Shown here: positions 11,735 to 24,949 of the stretch, in pieces | Layout of the letters: every line of letters begins with the position of its first letter | Position numbering within the stretch: position 1 is the stretch's first letter | DNA from: Sistotremastrum niveocremeum HHB9708 | Taxonomy: Eukaryota; Basidiomycota; Agaricomycetes; Sistotremastrales; Sistotremastraceae | Reading direction: 5' to 3' | Length of the DNA: 57,302 nucleotides | NCBI GenBank assembly: GCA_001630475.1 | Contig: KV419431.1 | Location: 54,845 to 112,146 of the forward strand | Made by a program: the position numbers and the translations under genes | Notes under the pieces: generated by a model | Told to the model about the DNA's origin: nothing | The model's input: only the letters and a program-made list of their open reading frames with translations | Database searches by the model: none

Positions 11735-12341
11735 ACCGCCAGGGCTTCGACAATTCTCGGATAACGCTCTGCTCCAACTATTTGCAGTCAGCCGGCGAGT
11801 CGATGTTGCGCAGATATCTTAGAAGACTCTAGATCGCCTCTTCCTCTCAGTCAAATAAAGGAACATTTTCTGCAAGATTACTAAAAGGTGTCTATCAAAT
11901 CGTCTTGTTCTTGATACGCCTCCTCTCTCACCGCACTATCCTCGTCGCCCACATCTGACGTGGACCTTGATTTGAGCTCTTCAACGTTCGAGATTTCTGG
12001 GTCATGGATGTGCGAGGATCTTGATAACTTAGGAGGCATTTACTGCGACGAAATTTGGACGGATGTCGGTTTTGGGTATTGTAATAGCTCAGGGTGGACA
12101 TATCAGTCTGCTGCTAGGTGCGTTCTCTGCTTTGCTTTGCTTTCGTTTGAAATGTGACAAAATACATCACCAACAGCATGCCCGGAAACACCTTTGTAGG
12201 ATCCGTTTGCCATTCATATGGTCCCATATATGCAGGACGCAACTCACGCAAGACGGCTCGCTCACGCCTGGCAGTCAACGCCGACGTCAAAATCCTCAAG
12301 TCATGGTCAGGAATTTCGTATGCTTTCCAACATGCTTAGTC
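11735..12341 (+). pseudogene. Decayed plus-strand gene remnant with one recognisable intron, unit B
   Basis: Sister of the block at 5210. The intron-like stretch runs about 12117-12177 (GTGCGTTCTC to CACCAACAG). The following frame is open to a stop at about 12339 and contains SVCHSYGPIYAGRN and ADVKILKSWSG. The upstream part has in-frame stops near 11,880, so the gene is broken. Product unknown. Confidence 0.35.
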
Positions 12342-12960
12342 ACGCTTTTGATTAGACTATTGACCTCTAAACTACCACCTTCTTCGCTGTGGGTGTACCC
12401 TTGTTCCACCAGTCTCTGATAAGCGCCGTCCAGTCTCGGTGGCTCATCACCACCTCGTCGACTTTCCGCCAGAAAGATTGCGGTATTAGTCCTGCGTTTC
12501 CTCTCCGCTTGACACGGCCTACATGCGTTATCAGAAACCTTCGAACGACTCGAAGCTAAGATCCCCTATGACGTCCTCACCGAAGCTTATCACTTCACGC
12601 CATTGACGAACCACCAATTTCACAACTGTCAAAAGACATTGTGCTCCTGCATTGGGATAGATACCCTGTGAAGTCTTTGATACAATACCCTTCCGTCCGT
12701 CGTCTTCGTCGAAAATCTGGCCTGCACGTATCTGGACTGACCTTGACATGCGACGAAAGCGGAAGCTTAAACTTTGCTCGAGATATTCGCGACATTCTAG
12801 GCACTCGAATCTTTGGATGGCCCTGCCGTCAGTCTGCGCTTGGCCCTTATCCAAAGCGGCCAAGAAGTCGCTTCGTCGGATATTCTGTCAACGTGTATAA
12901 TGCTCTGCAGTGTCGCTTCAGGCGCTGTTCATCAGGTCAAAATAATCGTGCTCCATTACA
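12342..12960 (-). pseudogene. Remnant of an unknown small gene, unit B
   Basis: Sister of the minus-strand remnant at 5743. The 3' part is well kept: FLAESRRGGDEPPRLDGAYQ and LVEQGYTHSEEGG, running to a stop near 12,300. It is preceded by an intron-like GTTTCTG...ACGCAG stretch, then FRFRRMSRSVQIRAG, FDEDDGRKG and VVRQWRE. A frame break remains near the 5' end (RISDEATSWP is followed by a stop). This is the best preserved copy of the 3' portion. Family not recognised. Confidence 0.4.
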
Positions 12961-14601
12961 CCGGTCGTTATTGTATTCATAGGTGTCCGTTCCATGATGG
13001 ACTTCACTGCTTCGGCTCCCTCATCGCCGGTATTTTCGAAGAAAGGTCACGGGCAAGCGCAGATTCAAGATAATGCTGTGATACAACTCTGGCGACAAGC
13101 TGAGTATGTTCGTGCCGCTCTTTGAACGGAAAGAAACCAGCAAAGATCTATACCTGGATCAAGAGTTGAAGGAATGTACGGAGCGAGTCTGATCCATTCT
13201 ATGATCGACAGAGACGTATTTTTGAGAAGAATATTTGGTGAATCTGAACTTGAAGCTTCCTTATCGATCGTAATATCCTTCTCCACGTGTGGATATATAC
13301 CGGACATGTCATCTTTCGAGTTACAGCTATCTTTCTGTGTTCAGCGTTTGGTTTACAGAGAGCTCGAGCATCAACATGAACAAACAAGCTCCCTGGACTC
13401 GCCAACGCCACCCTCGACGACGGCCTCAACCAGAGTCTGTCTATCAACATCCATCAAGCTCAAAATTTCTTCTATGTATTTTCTTAGCTCACTTCATTGG
13501 ACCAACCGGGGATTGCTTATAAGCCCAAGAACAAGCATTCGAGACCGAAGATAATAAGCGCTCACCCGGCGAACCTCTCGAGCTCGAGGCCTCATTCTGA
13601 CGGCATTGGATTCGAAGATAGAGCCGTCTTTGACGAAAGTGTGTCTCATTGTATCGGAAAATTTATCTCGATCCTCTGCACTGGCAATCAAATCTTTTTT
13701 CTCGGCTTACATCTGAACATCTCGGCTCGCGTTTCTCGTATCCGTCCTGGATAGTCAGGCGAAGGACTCGGACAGATCTCGGTGGCATCCAAGGATTTTC
13801 CAGAATGGCTCTGACTCTCGACATATCGAGACAGATCACTCGATCGATTATAGGACTGGCGGCAAGATCGAGTGTATCAAACAACCCGCTCGACTCGTCA
13901 TGGCTTGAGGGACAGGGGTGATTTGAATCTGGATCTTGGGAGGATGATGGGAGGAATGCGAGGTGAGAGCCGTGGTTTTGTGGACTCAAACTCGTACGTC
14001 TCACCTATCTCGATTCTGTTACCAAATCACTGACACTGAATTGCATCTACAGTACTATACTGTACTCATATTCCACAGACCTGAATCAACTCTTGAGCGC
14101 TCTTCCGATTGACGGTCAACTGACAGCACGTTGACTCTCTTGATTCCGAATCAGTTTCCAGGACGCGAAATTTTTTCTGGGGCGGTAACCGTTCTTGAGA
14201 AGATACTCAATCCCCTTTCTGTTATCTGCTCATCGACTTGCATCATGCTCTCACCAATGCATCTTCAACTCACCGGGACTCAACGAAGCATCAGAGTCAG
14301 AACATTCTTCTTCTTCCCGGTCTTAGGCACGACCTCTTCCGTTACGATCTCATTACAAGATTGGCTGAACTTTTTTAACATTTTTTGGTCTTCTGGTCGC
14401 TACATTTATTGTCTCGGCCTGTCCGTCGCTCTCAATTCTCAAAAACGGCGGGTTCGTCTTGGATTGATTACTGTCTGATACAGTTTGCACCCAATACACA
14501 ATACCACATTCATTTCGGCATTGATAATATGTTAAGAAAGTCGTGAGAATATTCCAGCGGATTGATGAACCGAGCTAGACACTGCCAGACATCAATCAGT
14601 C
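12961..14601. repeat. Intergenic array block downstream of gene C
   Basis: Repeated intergenic block. It contains the GCGCAGATTCAAGATAATGCTG stretch near 13,050, the box at 13546-13588 (ATAATAAGCGCTCACCCGGCGA), and the late block near 14,280 (ACTCAACGAAGCATCAG). No gene is supported on either strand. Confidence 0.5.
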
Positions 14602-17582
14602 TTATTTACGGGCATTCTCTAAAGCTGGCGACTGAGCGAAAACGGCCCGTGAATCTGAGGGGAACGGTGGATCGGATTCAGACTCAGACGATGCAATCAT
14701 GTGTGGAGGGGGAGTAAGGGTGAGCATGGGAATATCAGAGTCTGAATTTGCAAAAGTGGCAGGGTCGGCATTGATATCTTCAGGAGCTGGGGAAAGGGAG
14801 TGAGCAGGAGAAATGAGCGGACGGTCTGGCTGTGAGGCATCGTTGGGAGGCGAGGTGTGAGACGCAGAGCGGGACGCTGATGCTGGCTGCTTGGATGTAG
14901 AGGCGATTGCGCCAGTGGCAGGAGAAGAGAGGCGATCGAGTTCTGCGGGTAGGGTCAATAGGATGTAGAGGCAGAGACGAAGACGACTCACCTGCTAAGA
15001 GATCGCGGGCATGAGCACGAGTTCCATCACTATTGAAACACCGATGGCCGTCCTCATCGCGGACTTCTGTATCAACACATCGCTGGAGGAATCGACGGAC
15101 AGCAGCGGATTCGGAAATTCGTGAGACACCAAGGGAAGTGAGGTAGCCGATGATCGTGGAGCTAGTCGTACTCCAAGTTTTATAGTGTGGATGCCGAGAG
15201 ATGTAGACGATGAGTGGGGACAGATCGATGTCAGTCGGAGGAGGATAAGCGAGAATGCAAAATACTTGGGAGAGGGACTGAGGACCCAGTCTGGACTGAT
15301 CGACCTCTTTAACGAACTCATTGATTTCGCGGAGAAGTTCGTGTCTGCCATCTTTGACAATGAATTTGACAAGAGAATAGGTGATTGCATGCGGGTTCTG
15401 AATGAATGATTTGATGAGGTCGAGTCGATCGACGTGGGAGAGGATCCACGTGACGTCATCTTCTTTTCCCTCACGAAGAAGGTCGTGGCAATGTCTCTGC
15501 GCAAAGTCAAAGATGCTCGTCCGATCTCCCAACTTCCCCTTGTGGTTATACGAACACAACACCCGGGCTATGCATTCCTCGAATGGGAGAGCAGCGAGGG
15601 GGCGGAGATCGGCGTTGGCATCCTTTCCCAAGGCCAACAAAATCTCATCACGAAAATCTCGTGGGTACGCTTGGAAGTGGTGGAAGTTTTGCACCAAATC
15701 CTTTGCCATCCCGTCGCCCACCATTCCCAAGTTGTTCCCAAACCCAAAGGGCGTAAACTGCATAGCCCGCGCCCTGATCGTCTCCCGAACACGAACCGAG
15801 GTGTCAGTTGCGGTCAATCGATTGTAAGTTTTCTCCAACTGAGCTACGTCTCCTTTTCCATCCTCGAACCACTCTTTATAGGAGAAAGACGCAATTGCCC
15901 TTTCAATTAGTTGTGGGTCGCTGGCTTCTGCGATGAGCTCAAAATACACCAGGATCATGATACTCTTGTCATCCACTTCCATTTTGGCTCTCCGTTGATC
16001 GATCAAAAGCGACGCACACCATAGAGGGAAGAGGATGCCCCATCCGAGCATTAGGAGCAGTCGTTCTGAAGGTAGGCAGTTGATTCGCTTCCTCAGCCAA
16101 GGGGTTATACACGACCGATTCGACCAGCGCACGCAGGATTCAAACATGGCGCTCATCATCTTCATCAGCCCAAGTAACAGCTTGCTGAAAGTTCCCCCGA
16201 AAGGCGATGCCGCGTATACTAGTGCGTGTATCGTCGCACCCAACATCACAACAACGATGACCAACGAAAGGATAACGCCAACCGCCCACGCCGCTTTGAT
16301 CCTTGGTGCGTTTTGGTCAAAAGAGCCGCTCAGGTTGAAGATTTGATAAAGCAGCCCGGTCATAAATAACCCGATGGACCATAGGAGCAGGATGTGAAGT
16401 CCCTCGACAAGATACCTCAGCCAGCGCTTGGCCAACCTCTCGCGTTCCAGATGTCGCAAGAGTCGTGCTTTGTACGTTGATCCTTCTGGAATGCTCCTCA
16501 ACTTGCTCATCCATTGACGGCCGAGGACAGATAGAACGGCATCCAGAATCTAACGCGGCCCTGTCAATTTCCGTGCATTTCTGACCAATCAATCAACTCA
16601 CCGCAAGAATTAGCGCCAGGTAATACAAGATACACACGTCTTGTGCGGATATATCTGGTAACGGAGGAGCAGAGGTTGGGTCGGTCTGAGTATTGTTTGT
16701 GGTGGGGAAGAGGTTCTGAGTTGCGGGGACGACAAAGGCAGTGAGTACGGCAGAGAACAGTGCGATCTGTGCTCCCATCGGTGAGTCTCTCATTGTTCCT
16801 CAGTCGGTAAGCTGCTACTTACGAAGACCAACGAATTGTCCATCCTCTGAATCCAGCGATCTACCTCTTCTTTAGTCTTTGACATGGCCATCTCGAATAG
16901 AGCCGTACATGTCGATTCGTCATCTATCGCTTTCTGCTCGTACGGTTGATCGTCTAGAGCACACTGTCAGTCACCCCGGAGAACCTTTCTGGGTGACGAA
17001 CCTTTGATAGCGTCCCGAGTCAGGATATCAAATTTCTTCCCATGTTCCAGCAACGTATCTTTTATGCTGACTAGTGTATCTTTGACGCTGTCGACCACTG
17101 CACTTTTTTGCTGGCCGGCTGCGCCCATCTGATTTCTCGGAGCATATCTTGTCGAACCATTATATTCCCAGGATCTTAATGAGTCTCTGTCGTCATCCGT
17201 ATCCTCAGAGGATGTTTCAACGTGATCTATCAATCATATTAAATTCCAGAATACTCAAAAAATATTCTCACGAACCCCGATTGTTACCTCGTGCCATCGA
17301 CCTGACACTGAGGGTCTCTTCAAGACGTTCCATGACTCTTTTAACTCCCTTCAATATCTCTCTCTGTTCTTTCGCAGTGACGTTCTGTTCTTGAATTATT
17401 CCGATCAACTGATGGAATAGGGGCGTGTCATGAACGTCTAGCGCCGGCGTTGAAGTGAATGCAGGAACCGGATTCCGGAATTCCCGGTCCCTCGTTTCGT
17501 CTGACAGAGGGAAATATTCAGCGGCAGAATGGAGAGGAGGCATCGACTTTGTGCCGTGGTAGAAGAGAAGGAAAAGAGACAC
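14602..17582 (-). CDS. DUF6535-family multi-pass membrane protein, copy C
   Basis: The first exon starts at 17582 or, more like its paralogs, at the second ATG at 17543 (MPPLHSAAEYFPL). It carries DVHDTPLFHQLIGIIQEQNVT, a variant shared only with copy H. Exon 2 is short (about 17230-17003) and ends HGKKFDILTRDAIKG. The DUF6535 exons follow, then the long exon from 16549 to 14992 (VLGRQWMSKL, LHILLLWSIGLFMTGLLYQI) and the tail exon 14942-14602, separated by the conserved 49-nt intron. The central segment after VRETIRARAMQFTPFG is private to this copy. The tail stops early (ENARK) and lacks the usual acidic end. Probably functional; role unknown. Confidence 0.8.
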
Positions 17583-17703
17583 GGAGGAAAGAGGGGAATG
17601 CTGGATGGGAGTATTTGTGGGATGGAGGCTCGAGTTGATGCACTTGAGCAGCCAATGAAGGGAGGCTCTTCAGCGCTATGACAGCACCCCAGGTACTACG
17701 ACC

Positions 17704-17722
17704 ATGATACCATCGCCTCATG
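17704..17722 (-). promoter_or_regulatory. Shared upstream palindrome block, copy C
   Basis: ATGATACCATCGCCTCATG, one mismatch from ATGGTACCAT plus GCCTCATG. It is 122 bp upstream of the first in-frame ATG (17582), or 161 bp from 17543. No clear CCAAT box follows. Confidence 0.45.
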
Positions 17723-20700
17723 TTATCTCCTTGCTTCGACGTCGTTCGTATCAGTGTCTTCACTGATAGACACAGCATCCGTGAGAGCTGCTGTGCGTGC
17801 CTGCAAGTATTTGTAAAAATCAATTTGTTTCTTCATCTGAAGCCTACGAAGAATTTTCTGAAACACGTTCTCGAAGATATAATATTCTGAAATTGAAGCT
17901 CAAAACATCTCACCATTTGCAAGTTTCCGAAGCACAATTTTTGTTGCCCTTTCGTCAGAATGGTGAAGTCGTGCCTGATTCCGGCATCTTCCGATGCGCT
18001 TCTTCATCGCCTTCAACGACGCCAGGAGCTCGATCCATCTGTCAATGTCATAAATGGCTTCTCAATTGACGGAGATTTACGATTCATGCCTATTCTTACT
18101 CGTCCGCAACATTTCCATGAGGCTTCTTTGGCGCTATTGATCAACTGATCTCCACCACGAGTCGCCGGCGCTTATTGGATGTGGCATTATGGACGGCCTA
18201 CTCATCCTCTTCAACTTCTTGTTCAACGGCCTCTCTTCTGCAACTATCCATCACTACAACCTCTGAGTCTCGCACACCTTATGATTTCAAGCGCTTCGCT
18301 CGAGTGCTGATTCTGTGATCTGTCTTTCAAATTTTCGCAGTTTTTCTCGTCGATGCGCAGAAGATCTGTATCTGAACGACCTAGTAGTCAATGATCGAAA
18401 GCGATCAACCTTGATGGCATTCGGAGGAGCAACTAGAGCGGACATAAGCGAGAAGATATACAAGTTGGAAAGCTAAGGATGTCGGCGGTGCGTGGCCTCG
18501 AGGTGCGTAAATTCTTGTACCCTCCATCAACAAAACTGACGACGTGGATAGATAGATCCGCCGGATATGAATATGAAGTATCCATTTCCCTTTGTTAGTT
18601 CCCTCTTCTTGAATTTTCGTATCGGCGGATTGAGAACCGAATAAAGCCTCAAGATTTGATACCGCCTTCTCACAACAATGCCAACATCCAGGCAAAGAAT
18701 CACCGACGAAAGCCTTCAAACAGAGCAAAGGTGTGATGACAGGTCTGTTCTTTCTGATAGCTCATCCATGCTTATTAGCAACCTTTCCCTTCTCTACTGC
18801 ATCCGTCGCATTGGCAGCTGCACTCGAACGTCTCAGTGATTCAAAGGTTCGCATCGACATCACTCCCTGATGTCAAGACCAGACCTATTCTTACCCCTAT
18901 TGTCTTGTCTTCGACGATTTTCTCATCGCAGTCTTCGTCCCTCTTTATTCACGACTTCCTTTCGTAACTAAACAGTATTCAAGCCGCATCATATCTCTCT
19001 TCTTTTTCGTGCGCACATCATGCTTCTCAAGAGTCTTAGACACCGAACCCACATGCTCATTAACCAACACTTCTCGCAAGCGCACAAATCCATCTGTCAT
19101 GTCACCAACTGGGCTTCTTTGACTGTCTCTCGCTGCATCTCAAACCCTCAAAAGCTCCGCTTCCAATATCTCCGATCGAACATGAGTCTTCGAACCGCAC
19201 AATGAACACACATTCAATGTCGTGGCTATCCAACGCTCTGCTTCGGCCCATTCGACTTCTGTATCTCCAATAAAAAAGACCAAGCAAGAGCCACCGCAGA
19301 TCAAGAAACTGCTGGAATACAACTCTGGCGACATGCTGCTTGCATCCGTGTCGTTATTGAAGCGTATCGCAAAGAACAGATCGAGAGCAAGATCAAAAGT
19401 CGGGGAATGTACGGGGCGAATCTGATTTGGCTGGTCTTCGGAGGCGGTTTTCCTCGTGGTTTTTGTCGAGTTTGAGTCCTCATGCATCATGATTGGTGAT
19501 AATGTCTCTCTGTATAATGATACACTCATCACGAAACCTCACAAGTTACTGGACTTGCCGTGCAATTTCCTCGCTCGATTTTTCAGCGAGTATAAACAAA
19601 GACAAATAAGCTCCCTCATCAACGACCTCCTCGACGACGGCCATGGCAAGAGACATAACTCACCATCATTCAAGCGCAAAATCTCGTCTATTAATGTCGG
19701 ATCTCGAGATCACTTCAGTGGACTACCCGGGGAATTTCTTTTGAACCGAAGAACAAGCGTCCGAGACTGAAGAAAACAAGCGCTCAAGCGGCGAACGATA
19801 TCGAGCTCGAGATCTCGTCTTGACATGGTTAGACTTCAAATTCAAGATAGAGGCTGATTTGTATTGAAGAATCTCGGAACATTGTCTGAAATCTCGTGGC
19901 TTTTTTTCCAGTGGCAATCGAAACTTTTCTCTCCTCCTACGTCTGAACTCGCCCGTCAGAGACTCCACTACTCTTGACCCTTGCTGCATATCGAGAATCA
20001 GGACTCGCACAGTGCTCGGTGGCATCCAGGTATCGCCCAGAATGAGATAGGTCTATGAAATACCAAGACACATCACTCGACCGATTGGAGGATTTACGGC
20101 AAGATCGAGAGCATCAAACGACCGTCTCGACTGGTCATGGCTGGAGGGACAGAGTTGATTTGAATGTGGATCTTGGGAGGATGATGGGAGAAACGCGAGG
20201 TGAGCGAGTCGAGAGTCGTGGTCTTGGGTGCTGAAGCCCGTACGTCTCACTTATCTCGGTCCCGTTCTCAATCGCTGACTGACTTGCATCTATTAGTCTG
20301 TATTCAGTTTTATTGACCCGAATTAACTCTCTGGTGCACTCGTAATCGACGGCGAACGGGCAGTGCGATGGCTATTCTGATCGCGAATCAGTTTCTATGA
20401 CACGAAATTTCTTCTTTGGCGGAAACCGTTCTTGAGAAGATACCTAAGCCCCTTTGTGTTATTGTTTTCTCCTCGACTTGCATTATACTCTCCCCCATAC
20501 ATTCTCAGCTGCTCATCGGGACTTCAAAGTACGATGATCAACAGATTCTCTTTCCTCGTGATCTCAGGCATGACGTCTTGTATTCGATTCTTGTGAGGCC
20601 TCTTCCAAATTGGCTCAACTTTTGTCATGCTTTGCGTCTTCAATTCGCTAAATATATCTCCTTGTCCTGTCCATCGCTCTCAGCAATCCGAGTCGAAGAC

Positions 20701-21297
20701 GGCGCGTTCGTCTTGAATTCACTGCTGTATTTCAGTCTCCGCCGAATACAGTTGATACACAATACTGGATTCTTTCTGGGATTGAAATATGCTGAGCAGC
20801 CTGCAACAATATTCGAGATTCCAGGTAGTCTACAGAGCCTATTCTGAATCCCTTCTGTTTTCCATGCCATGGAGGTTCTCCTTCCCTCGTGACAAGAATC
20901 TATGTCCGCTCCTGACTGTGCCTCCGTTGTTTTGAATCTTACTGCTTCGAGGCGCTCTTAACCGCTCACTGGTGCTCCGATATATCCAATCAAATTGATC
21001 ACTTCCTTCCCAATCTCAAGCGCGACGTCTCATATTGCTCTTTCTCGAAGACTCTTTCAGATCAGCTAATTTTGTGTCAGAAATTTCCAATTATGCTCGT
21101 CCCATTGGGTCTCTTGTACTGCTCAACCCCTCTCAATACTCAAAGACGGCGCGTTTGTCTCGGAATTATACTGCTGTATTTCACAGTTAACGTCGAATAA
21201 CACAAAATACATGTAATATATACATCCTGGCTCTTGAAATATGCTAGGAAATTTGTGAAAATATTTGAGCGGATCGACGAAACGTGCTCAAAACCTT
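17723..21297. repeat. Long intergenic region between genes C and D
   Basis: The first part (17,723-19,200) differs from the A, B, D and G flanks but shares pieces with the region upstream of E: a stretch near 17,965-18,040 matches around 31,105-31,170 in a plus-strand frame (SCLIPASSDALLHRL against SLNPAFAALLPLSRR). It has no intact gene. From about 19,285 the usual intergenic block returns, with an AGAGCCACCGCAGATCAAGAAACTGCTG stretch, the box at 19768-19810 and the late block near 20,525. Short frames at 18405-18728 and 19140-19532 (minus) have no support from sister copies. Confidence 0.45.
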
Positions 21298-24200
21298 TCA
21301 GTCTTCTCTGTCGGCATTCTCTAAAGCTGATGACTGGTCAAAGGCTTCACGCGAATTTGAAGCAAGGGGTTGATTGAATTCGGAAACGGACGACAAGCGA
21401 ACGGGTTGGGGACGATGAACTTGAAGCGTTGTTATGGGAATCTCACGGCGTGAATCAGGCGAGAGGACAGCATCAGTATCAATATTTTCTGAAGCTGGGG
21501 AAGGGGAGAGGAGAGAGTCCGGCTGCGAGGCATTATTTAGAGGCAGGTTGTGGGATAGATAGTCCCACGGTGATGCTGGCCGGTTGGTGGCGATTGCGCT
21601 GGTGGGAGGAAAGGAGAGGGAATTGAGTTCTGTGGGTACGATCAATAGAATGCGGAGGAAGAGACAAGGATGACTTACCTGCTAACAGATCGCGGGCACG
21701 ATCGTGAGTTTCATCACTGGTCTCATGCCGAGAGCGAAATTCTGTATCGACGCATTGTTCGAGGAATCGACGGACGGGAGTAGAGTCTGAGATTCGCGAG
21801 AGGGGGAAGGAAATCAGATAGGCAATGATTGTGGCGCTATTTCCTCGCCAAGTGTGCCAGTATGGATGTCGAGAGAAGTAGTCGATGAACGGGGACAGGT
21901 CGATGTCAGTTGGAGGAGGAGAAGCGAGAACGGCAAAGACTTGGGAGAGGGACCAAAGACCAAGTTTTGACTGATCAATAGTTTTGACAAAATCGTTGAT
22001 TCCGCGGAGTATTTCGTGTTTGCGGTCCTTGACAATGATTTCAATTACAGAAGAGTAGAAGCTATCTGGACACTGAATGATTGATTTGACGAGGTCGAGT
22101 TGATCGACGCTTGAGAGGATCCGCGTCACGTCATCGACCTTTCCATCCTGAAGAAGGATGGCGCAATGTTTCTCCGCCCAGTGAAAGATCCTCCCTCGAT
22201 TTTCCAACTTTCCCTCGTAGTGATACTCGTCACGGTGGTTATACGAGCACAACACCTGGGCGATGCATTCCTCGAACGGGAGCACAGAGAGACTGCGCAA
22301 GTTGGCGTTGCCTGGTTGGAACGATGTAGACAAGAATTCATTTCTGAATTCTTCTGGCCAGGATTGAAATGCTGGAAAAGATTGAATGAGCTCCTTTGTC
22401 ATGCCTGATCCCATGCGCCTCCAGTTTTCCTTGCCGTAGGGAATGAATTGCTTCGCTCGAGCTTTGAGCGTCTCTCGGACCCGGACCGAGGTGTCAGTCG
22501 CCAATAGCCGATTCTCCGCCTTCTCCAACTGATCTGCCGCTCTCTTCCCATCCTTGAACCATTTAACATACGAGAACGACCCTACCACTCGTTCCACAAG
22601 TTTTGGATCGCTCGCTTCAGCAATCAAGTCCATCAATGCGCAAAGCAACTTCTTCTTATCCCTTGTATCGAATTTCACTCTCCACCTAACCAGGAGATAC
22701 GACAGCCACAGGGGACCGTTGTCAGAATTATGAAGACAAAAATGATAAGTTTCCAGGGTATCCAACTGGTACGTTCCTGGGACCCGTCGCTCAAATGATC
22801 CAGCAGGTCCGTCACCGACGAAAAAAAATTGCTTAACAGCTTGACGAATTTGAAAAGCAGCTTGCTGAACGGCCCCCCAAACGGCGATACTTCATAGAAC
22901 AGAGCATGTATCGCCGCCGCCGCCACTACCGCAAGGATAATCGAAGAAAGCGACATGCCTACTTTCCATGTAATCATCAACCTTGGCGCGGCCTCGTCGA
23001 ATGACCCTGCCAGGTTTCGAAGCTGATATAGCAGGCCTGTCATGAATAGGCCGATAGATGCCAGAAGGATGATATGGAGGCCTTCCACGAGAATCCTTAG
23101 CCATCGCTTAGCGAGTGCCTCCCGGGCTAGATGGCGCAGTAATCTTTCCCTGTAAGTGGATCCCTCTGGCCGGGTTGTCAGCTTGCTCATCCACTGACGG
23201 CCAAGCACGGACAGCACGGCGTCCAAAATCTGAGCCAACTTCAGCTTCAATATTTCAGGCTTGTGCCTGCTGAGATTCGCGTACCGCCAGAATCAGAGCT
23301 AAAAAGTGCAGTATGCAGACATTCTGCAACGATATGTCGGGAAGTGGAGGAGGAGAGTCTGATTGACTACTGGACGACGGAAAGAGATTTTGAATCGCCG
23401 GAATGAGGAATGCAGTGAGTACAGCAGAGAACAGCGCGATCTAGGGTTTCAACCAATTAAATGTTTGCCTCCTTCAGAGTGATGCAACGTACGAAGACCA
23501 GCGAAACATCCATTCGCTTTATCCATTCGTCCACCTGTTCTTTCGTCCGTGTCATCGCTATCTCAAATAGAGCCGTACAAGTTGATTCGTCTTCTACTGG
23601 CTTCTCGTCGTACGGCTGATCGTCTACGCGTGAACGTCAGCTTTATTGTTAAACGATGAGCTACTTGGCATGTACCCTTAAGAGCATCTCGGATTAAGAC
23701 ATTCAATTTCGAACCGTGATCCAATAGGGTTTCCTTGATGCTCTTCATAGTCTCATTCAATATCATGATCGCATCATGAACATGACCTTTCGAAGAATTG
23801 GAGTCCGATGGTGCGGGTTCACTCGCGTCTTCCACACCCGTATTGATCACGACCTCTGGACCAGCCGATTCTGACAATACTTCAGTTACTACATCCTCGG
23901 CCTTCTCGTGATTCAAATCGCCGGATTGTGTGATGGAAGTGGAGACTGCGCCCGTCACTGACAATGTCAGAGGATTGGGCGATGGAGGTTGTTGGTGAGG
24001 ATCCTGAGAGACGTCTCTCGCTACGAGTACGGGACGACTTGGCTCTTGACTCGGCTGCGCAGCAGTTGTTTGGACTGCGTGTTCTGATTTACAACATTTA
24101 ACCCGCTTTTTGAGCAGACTAAAAATGATCTGAAATTAAACGAACCTTTCGGTCTGATTTCCAACGTAGCATCGACCGGGTCCTTTATTTGGATGTGCCG

Positions 24201-24476
24201 AGCGTCCAAGGCTCGCCTCATGTCTTTCATCACCTCCCGCTGTTCTTCTAGGACTTGATTTTGGGCTTGTAGCATCATGTTCTGCTTCTCTAAGGCCTCT
24301 CGTTGCGCTTCTGAAGTCGCATTCTGTTCTTCGATTAGTCTGATCAACCGATTGAACATCGGTGTATCGAAGGGATCAGCTGCTGCTGCCAGAATGGACG
24401 GTGGAGCGTAGGTTATAGGTATGAAATCGATTGTGGAATGTTGGTGTGGATCAGGAGGATCTGGATGGGCGGACAT
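21298..24476 (-). pseudogene. DUF6535-family gene, copy D, with a frameshift
   Basis: The plan matches the other copies. Exon 1 starts at 24476 (DPFDTPMFNRLIRLIEEQNATS, long glutamine-rich helix). Exon 2 ends HGSKLNVLIRDALKG. Then come the DUF6535 exons, the long exon and a tail ending SPALENADRED-like (here SSALENADRED). In the long exon the frame breaks at about 22711-22717. Compared with B (ACATGGGAATCATTGTC) the same place in D has ACAGGGGACCGTTGTC, one base shorter. Translation therefore passes from ILTTVP into a wrong frame and stops 11 residues later; the correct frame resumes with LWLSYLLVRWRVKFD. Everything else is open. This is either a recently dead gene or a sequencing error at a G run. 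The N-terminal and middle parts resemble B. Confidence 0.75.
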
Positions 24477-24572
24477 GGTGGGTGATGAGTAGGAGGGTGA
24501 TGAGAGAGGGGTTCCAAGAGAGGATCGTCTCGTTACATCCTGCGTGCATCCATTATACTGAACGACCTAGGT

Positions 24573-24890
24573 AATGCCACTGTGGCAGCACTTTCTCTTT
24601 GACCAATAGCATCGGCTTCGTCGTCTTCTTGCCACAGCCTTCGTGTGAATGGTGCCTTGATGTACAATAAATGTCGGGAATATCGAGATAAATTGATTCC
24701 ACCAAGGGAGTCGCTTTTGACTGACCCGCACCTTGTCTTTCGCATGATTTGGAGGAGGAGCCGCTTGAATAAATTTGCTTCCGTTCGAGCTTGAAACGCG
24801 TGCCTGAGATGACGTTCCCACGCTCTTACTGTCGTTCTCCACGATCAGCGACGTCCATAGGTGGATGCTCTGCCATTTCACGGTTTCTTG
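24573..24890 (-). promoter_or_regulatory. Upstream block of copy D
   Basis: The palindrome is replaced by TGCCACTGTGGCA near 24,575, itself an imperfect palindrome. A CCAAT box lies at 24603-24607 and the CACAGCCTTCGTGTGAA box begins at 24633. Farther out is the leader-like block beginning ATGAAATGGCAGAGCATCCA on the minus strand (near 24,880), as in copy B. Confidence 0.4.
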
Positions 24891-24949
24891 AAGTGATCTT
24901 ATTCTGGATTGGCATCAAAGAGGGTTACTCGCTTATTGGATCCCGAAAA

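Noticed and set aside
19140-19532. Minus-strand 130-codon frame with CSLCGS
   Set aside because: The overlapping sequence matches other intergenic blocks better in a plus-strand frame, and no sister copy keeps this minus frame.
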